From: Larimichthys crocea
Taxonomy: Eukaryota; Chordata; Actinopteri; Sciaenidae
Length of the DNA stretch: 64,000 bases
Assembly: GCF_000972845.2 (NCBI RefSeq)
Contig: NC_040033.1
Span: 7,087,122 to 7,151,121 of the forward strand
Reading direction: 5' to 3'
In this document: positions 61,824-64,000 of the stretch, one piece after another
Layout of the letters: the number at the start of each line of letters is the position of its first letter
Numbering within the stretch: the first letter of the stretch is position 1
Notes under the pieces: generated by a model
What the model was told of the DNA's origin: nothing
What the model saw: the letters and a program-made list of their open reading frames with translations, nothing else
Database searches by the model: none
Program-made: the position numbers and the translations under genes

Positions 61824-64000
61824 TGGTTTGAACTCTTCGTTATGATGTAAATGTTGATTGCACAGTGCTGCAGACTAATGACGCCATCCACTGTACGGAT
61901 CACTTTCGCTTTCTGTCTGTCGCCTGAGACTTTTTTACTCCTGAATGTTACTAACACATCATTACGATACCTTTTTTTGATGATTTCAGTTTACCTCTTC
62001 AGTGAACGTGTTTCTTTCTCCTCTCATTGTCTCTTCACGGCGCTAAGCCCTTGAAGAAAAACTGAAAGCGATCCGGTCTTTGCGACAGCGGCACAAACAA
62101 TAATACCACTTAGAGACGCTAGGGGGGAAAAAGTTGAAAAGTTTACACTTTGATATAAAAAGTGTTTCTCAAGCAAACGGTCTGCCGTTACCTCCACACA
62201 TGGGCCCCTCGCAGAGGAACATAACAGTCGTTTGAGGACAGAGGAAGTGAGTTATGATAGCGGTCACACCTCACAGAAAACATCTTGTGACCACTGTCGT
62301 TTAGAGGAGCTTTCGGACATGTGGCTAGCAGCTCGGGCAGAAAGGAGCTGATGTTGTGAAATATATGTTACGATGACTTGAAGGTGCAACAGTCGAGACC
62401 ATGTAGAGGTGAGAGTCTTATTTTCGAGGACGCATCTCACTTTTCTTATACAACGAGGCCCCTTTTTTTTCTCACGTTGTTTGACAGTTTGACATTTGTA
62501 CTATTACGGTGTGTGCCACAGTGAACTGGCACAACTGTCAGTTATTTCCGAGTAAAGAGTTTCTTCTTTTATTCCAGTGAAAACCCCACCAGCCTGAGAA
62601 CTGTGCCCTGTCCATAAACCACAAGGCCCTAACACATTGCTCATCTGTCTCTTGGGTGAGAAGAAGTTCACTTTTCCGAGAAAGACAACGGCTATCCTCT
62701 GAGACCACCCCGCCACCCTCTCAACCAACCCCCTTCACACACTGTCGCAGATGCAGAGCCCCCCTCATCACCCCCCGACATCCCACTTCCTCCTGTACGT
62801 TGCTTTAATCGGGGGGAGTCTTAGTTAATCAGTCGTGTCAAAACATTAACGGCTCATTGAGGATCACGTTTCATGCCAGCACAACTGAACCAAGAGTGCT
62901 GTAATCTCTGTCCGTTGGGCAGATAGGAGTATTTGCTGTGGGGCAAAGCATCAGAGCTTTATCAGGAACTAAGAGTCAGTGAAAGTATTGCTACACATAA
63001 GTGAGAGGACACAAGTTCCTCTAAAATACTGTCAAAGAAACAGTTTACACCAAGACGTATCCTTTATGTGTCCGTGAACTTTAACACAGCGACAAACAGT
63101 CGCTCAAAGTGAAATAAATGTGCATCAATCAGACAAATAATCATCAAAATAAAACAAAACTTTCTTTTCTTTGTGCAAATTAATGGAAACCCAAAGAGGT
63201 AATACATTTTCTTTCCTCTGATTTCTCATCATAATGAGTTATTTTAATTTGTTTCCTCGAGATCTCGTGTTGTTTATGTCATTATGGCAAAACAACAAAT
63301 GTTGTTATAGAGATATTCATCCTCCTGCTCCTGCGATGACTTAATATATTAGACTATTTTTTTTGTTTTTCACAAATTATTTATGGCATTATCGTTATCT
63401 CAGGATAACAACATTTGTTATGGCACGAATAACTCTGAAGACTAGAAACTAAATATTTCAGGAAATGCAAAACTTATCTTACAAAATCTTAAAAAAAATG
63501 TCTGTAGATTTCATGATGTAAAACTGCCAAACCATGAAGGTAAAAGACCATAAAATATATATATAATACAGTAAAACACATTCGTATCTCAAAACTTTTA
63601 TTCATACACTATTTAAAGAGTATTTATACAGACTAAAGTGGTATTTTATATAAGAGACAATAACTTTACAATCTTATGTTACATTAAATAATACAACAGT
63701 ACTAATACCCTTTTACCGTAATATTAGAAAAGTTTATACCGTATAGTAAAATTAAAATTAAAGTTTTTTTACCGTAAAAACTTTTTCAGCAATCTCATTT
63801 TGTAGTGTTTGATGGTATAATGTGTTTTTTTGTAATAATTTGTATTTGAATTTATTTCATTTAGGAAACAGTCTGAAAACCAGTGTCTTATATAATAGCC
63901 AAAAAACAAACCAAGAATATTTTGGTTATGTACTAATTAGCAAAACAAACAACTTGATTAAGATATATATATATTGTGTACACATGCAGGCGCATATATA

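Larger units (their letters stand above)
57686..64000. other. Intergenic region downstream of cyrib, repeat-rich
   Basis: No gene recognised on either strand. It holds (CA)n at 59,096-59,122, pieces of common fish repeats (58,255-58,500; 59,330-59,735), a LINE 3' tail (59,850-60,530) and copy D of the GACAGTATAAAGAATGG family (61,378-61,823). The last 2 kb are AT-rich and featureless. Confidence 0.7.

Overview
This window is from a vertebrate nuclear genome, almost certainly a teleost fish and probably a percomorph. The evidence is spliced genes with GT-AG introns, abundant (CA)n/(GT)n microsatellites, fish-type LINE, SINE and MITE-like debris, and protein sequences close to vertebrate families but clearly non-mammalian. 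No prokaryotic features, CRISPR arrays or viral genes were seen. Exon coordinates were read by hand from reading frame, splice-site phase and family resemblance; no search was run.

Layout. (1) About 1-18,630, plus strand: the 3' half of asap1 (Arf GTPase-activating protein with SH3, ankyrin and PH domains). Fifteen coding exons run from the end of the PH domain through ArfGAP, ankyrin repeats, a proline-rich (D/E)LPPKP region and a C-terminal SH3 domain, stopping at 17,174-17,176. (2) About 19,690-21,840, minus strand: a complete seven-coding-exon eEF1A-family gene of 455 codons. It resembles the oocyte-type 42Sp50 paralogue more than canonical eEF1A. It is tail-to-tail with asap1 and has a compact TATA/E-box/CCAAT promoter. 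(3) About 23,160-26,160: an intergenic stretch with a dispersed repeat and a ~200-bp minisatellite. A CpG-rich exon-like block ending in a splice donor occurs twice, on either side of a 10-N gap, which is probably an assembly artefact. This block is the best candidate for the first non-coding exon of cyrib. (4) About 24.4-57.68 kb, plus strand: cyrib (fam49b), with probable 5' non-coding exons at ~24,4xx-24,639 (or its copy) and 35,560-35,647, and ten coding exons from 44,328 to 56,920 giving 325 residues. (5) 57.7-64 kb: intergenic sequence with repeat fossils.

How the genes relate. ASAP1 and CYRIB both act on small GTPase control of actin and membrane dynamics (Arf GTP hydrolysis; Rac1-WAVE restraint), and the asap1-cyrib adjacency is also found in human 8q24. 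The eEF1A-family gene is an insertion between this otherwise conserved pair. Its residues 36, 165 and 301 differ from known modification sites of canonical eEF1A.

The most interesting open items are: a well-formed but unidentified exon inside the large cyrib intron (53,961-54,091); the duplicated promoter/exon around the N gap; the divergent modification sites and E-box promoter of the oocyte-type eEF1A; and a dispersed repeat family in which two copies carry a perfect CRE palindrome. Most of the remaining sequence is intron or intergenic DNA with old repeats.
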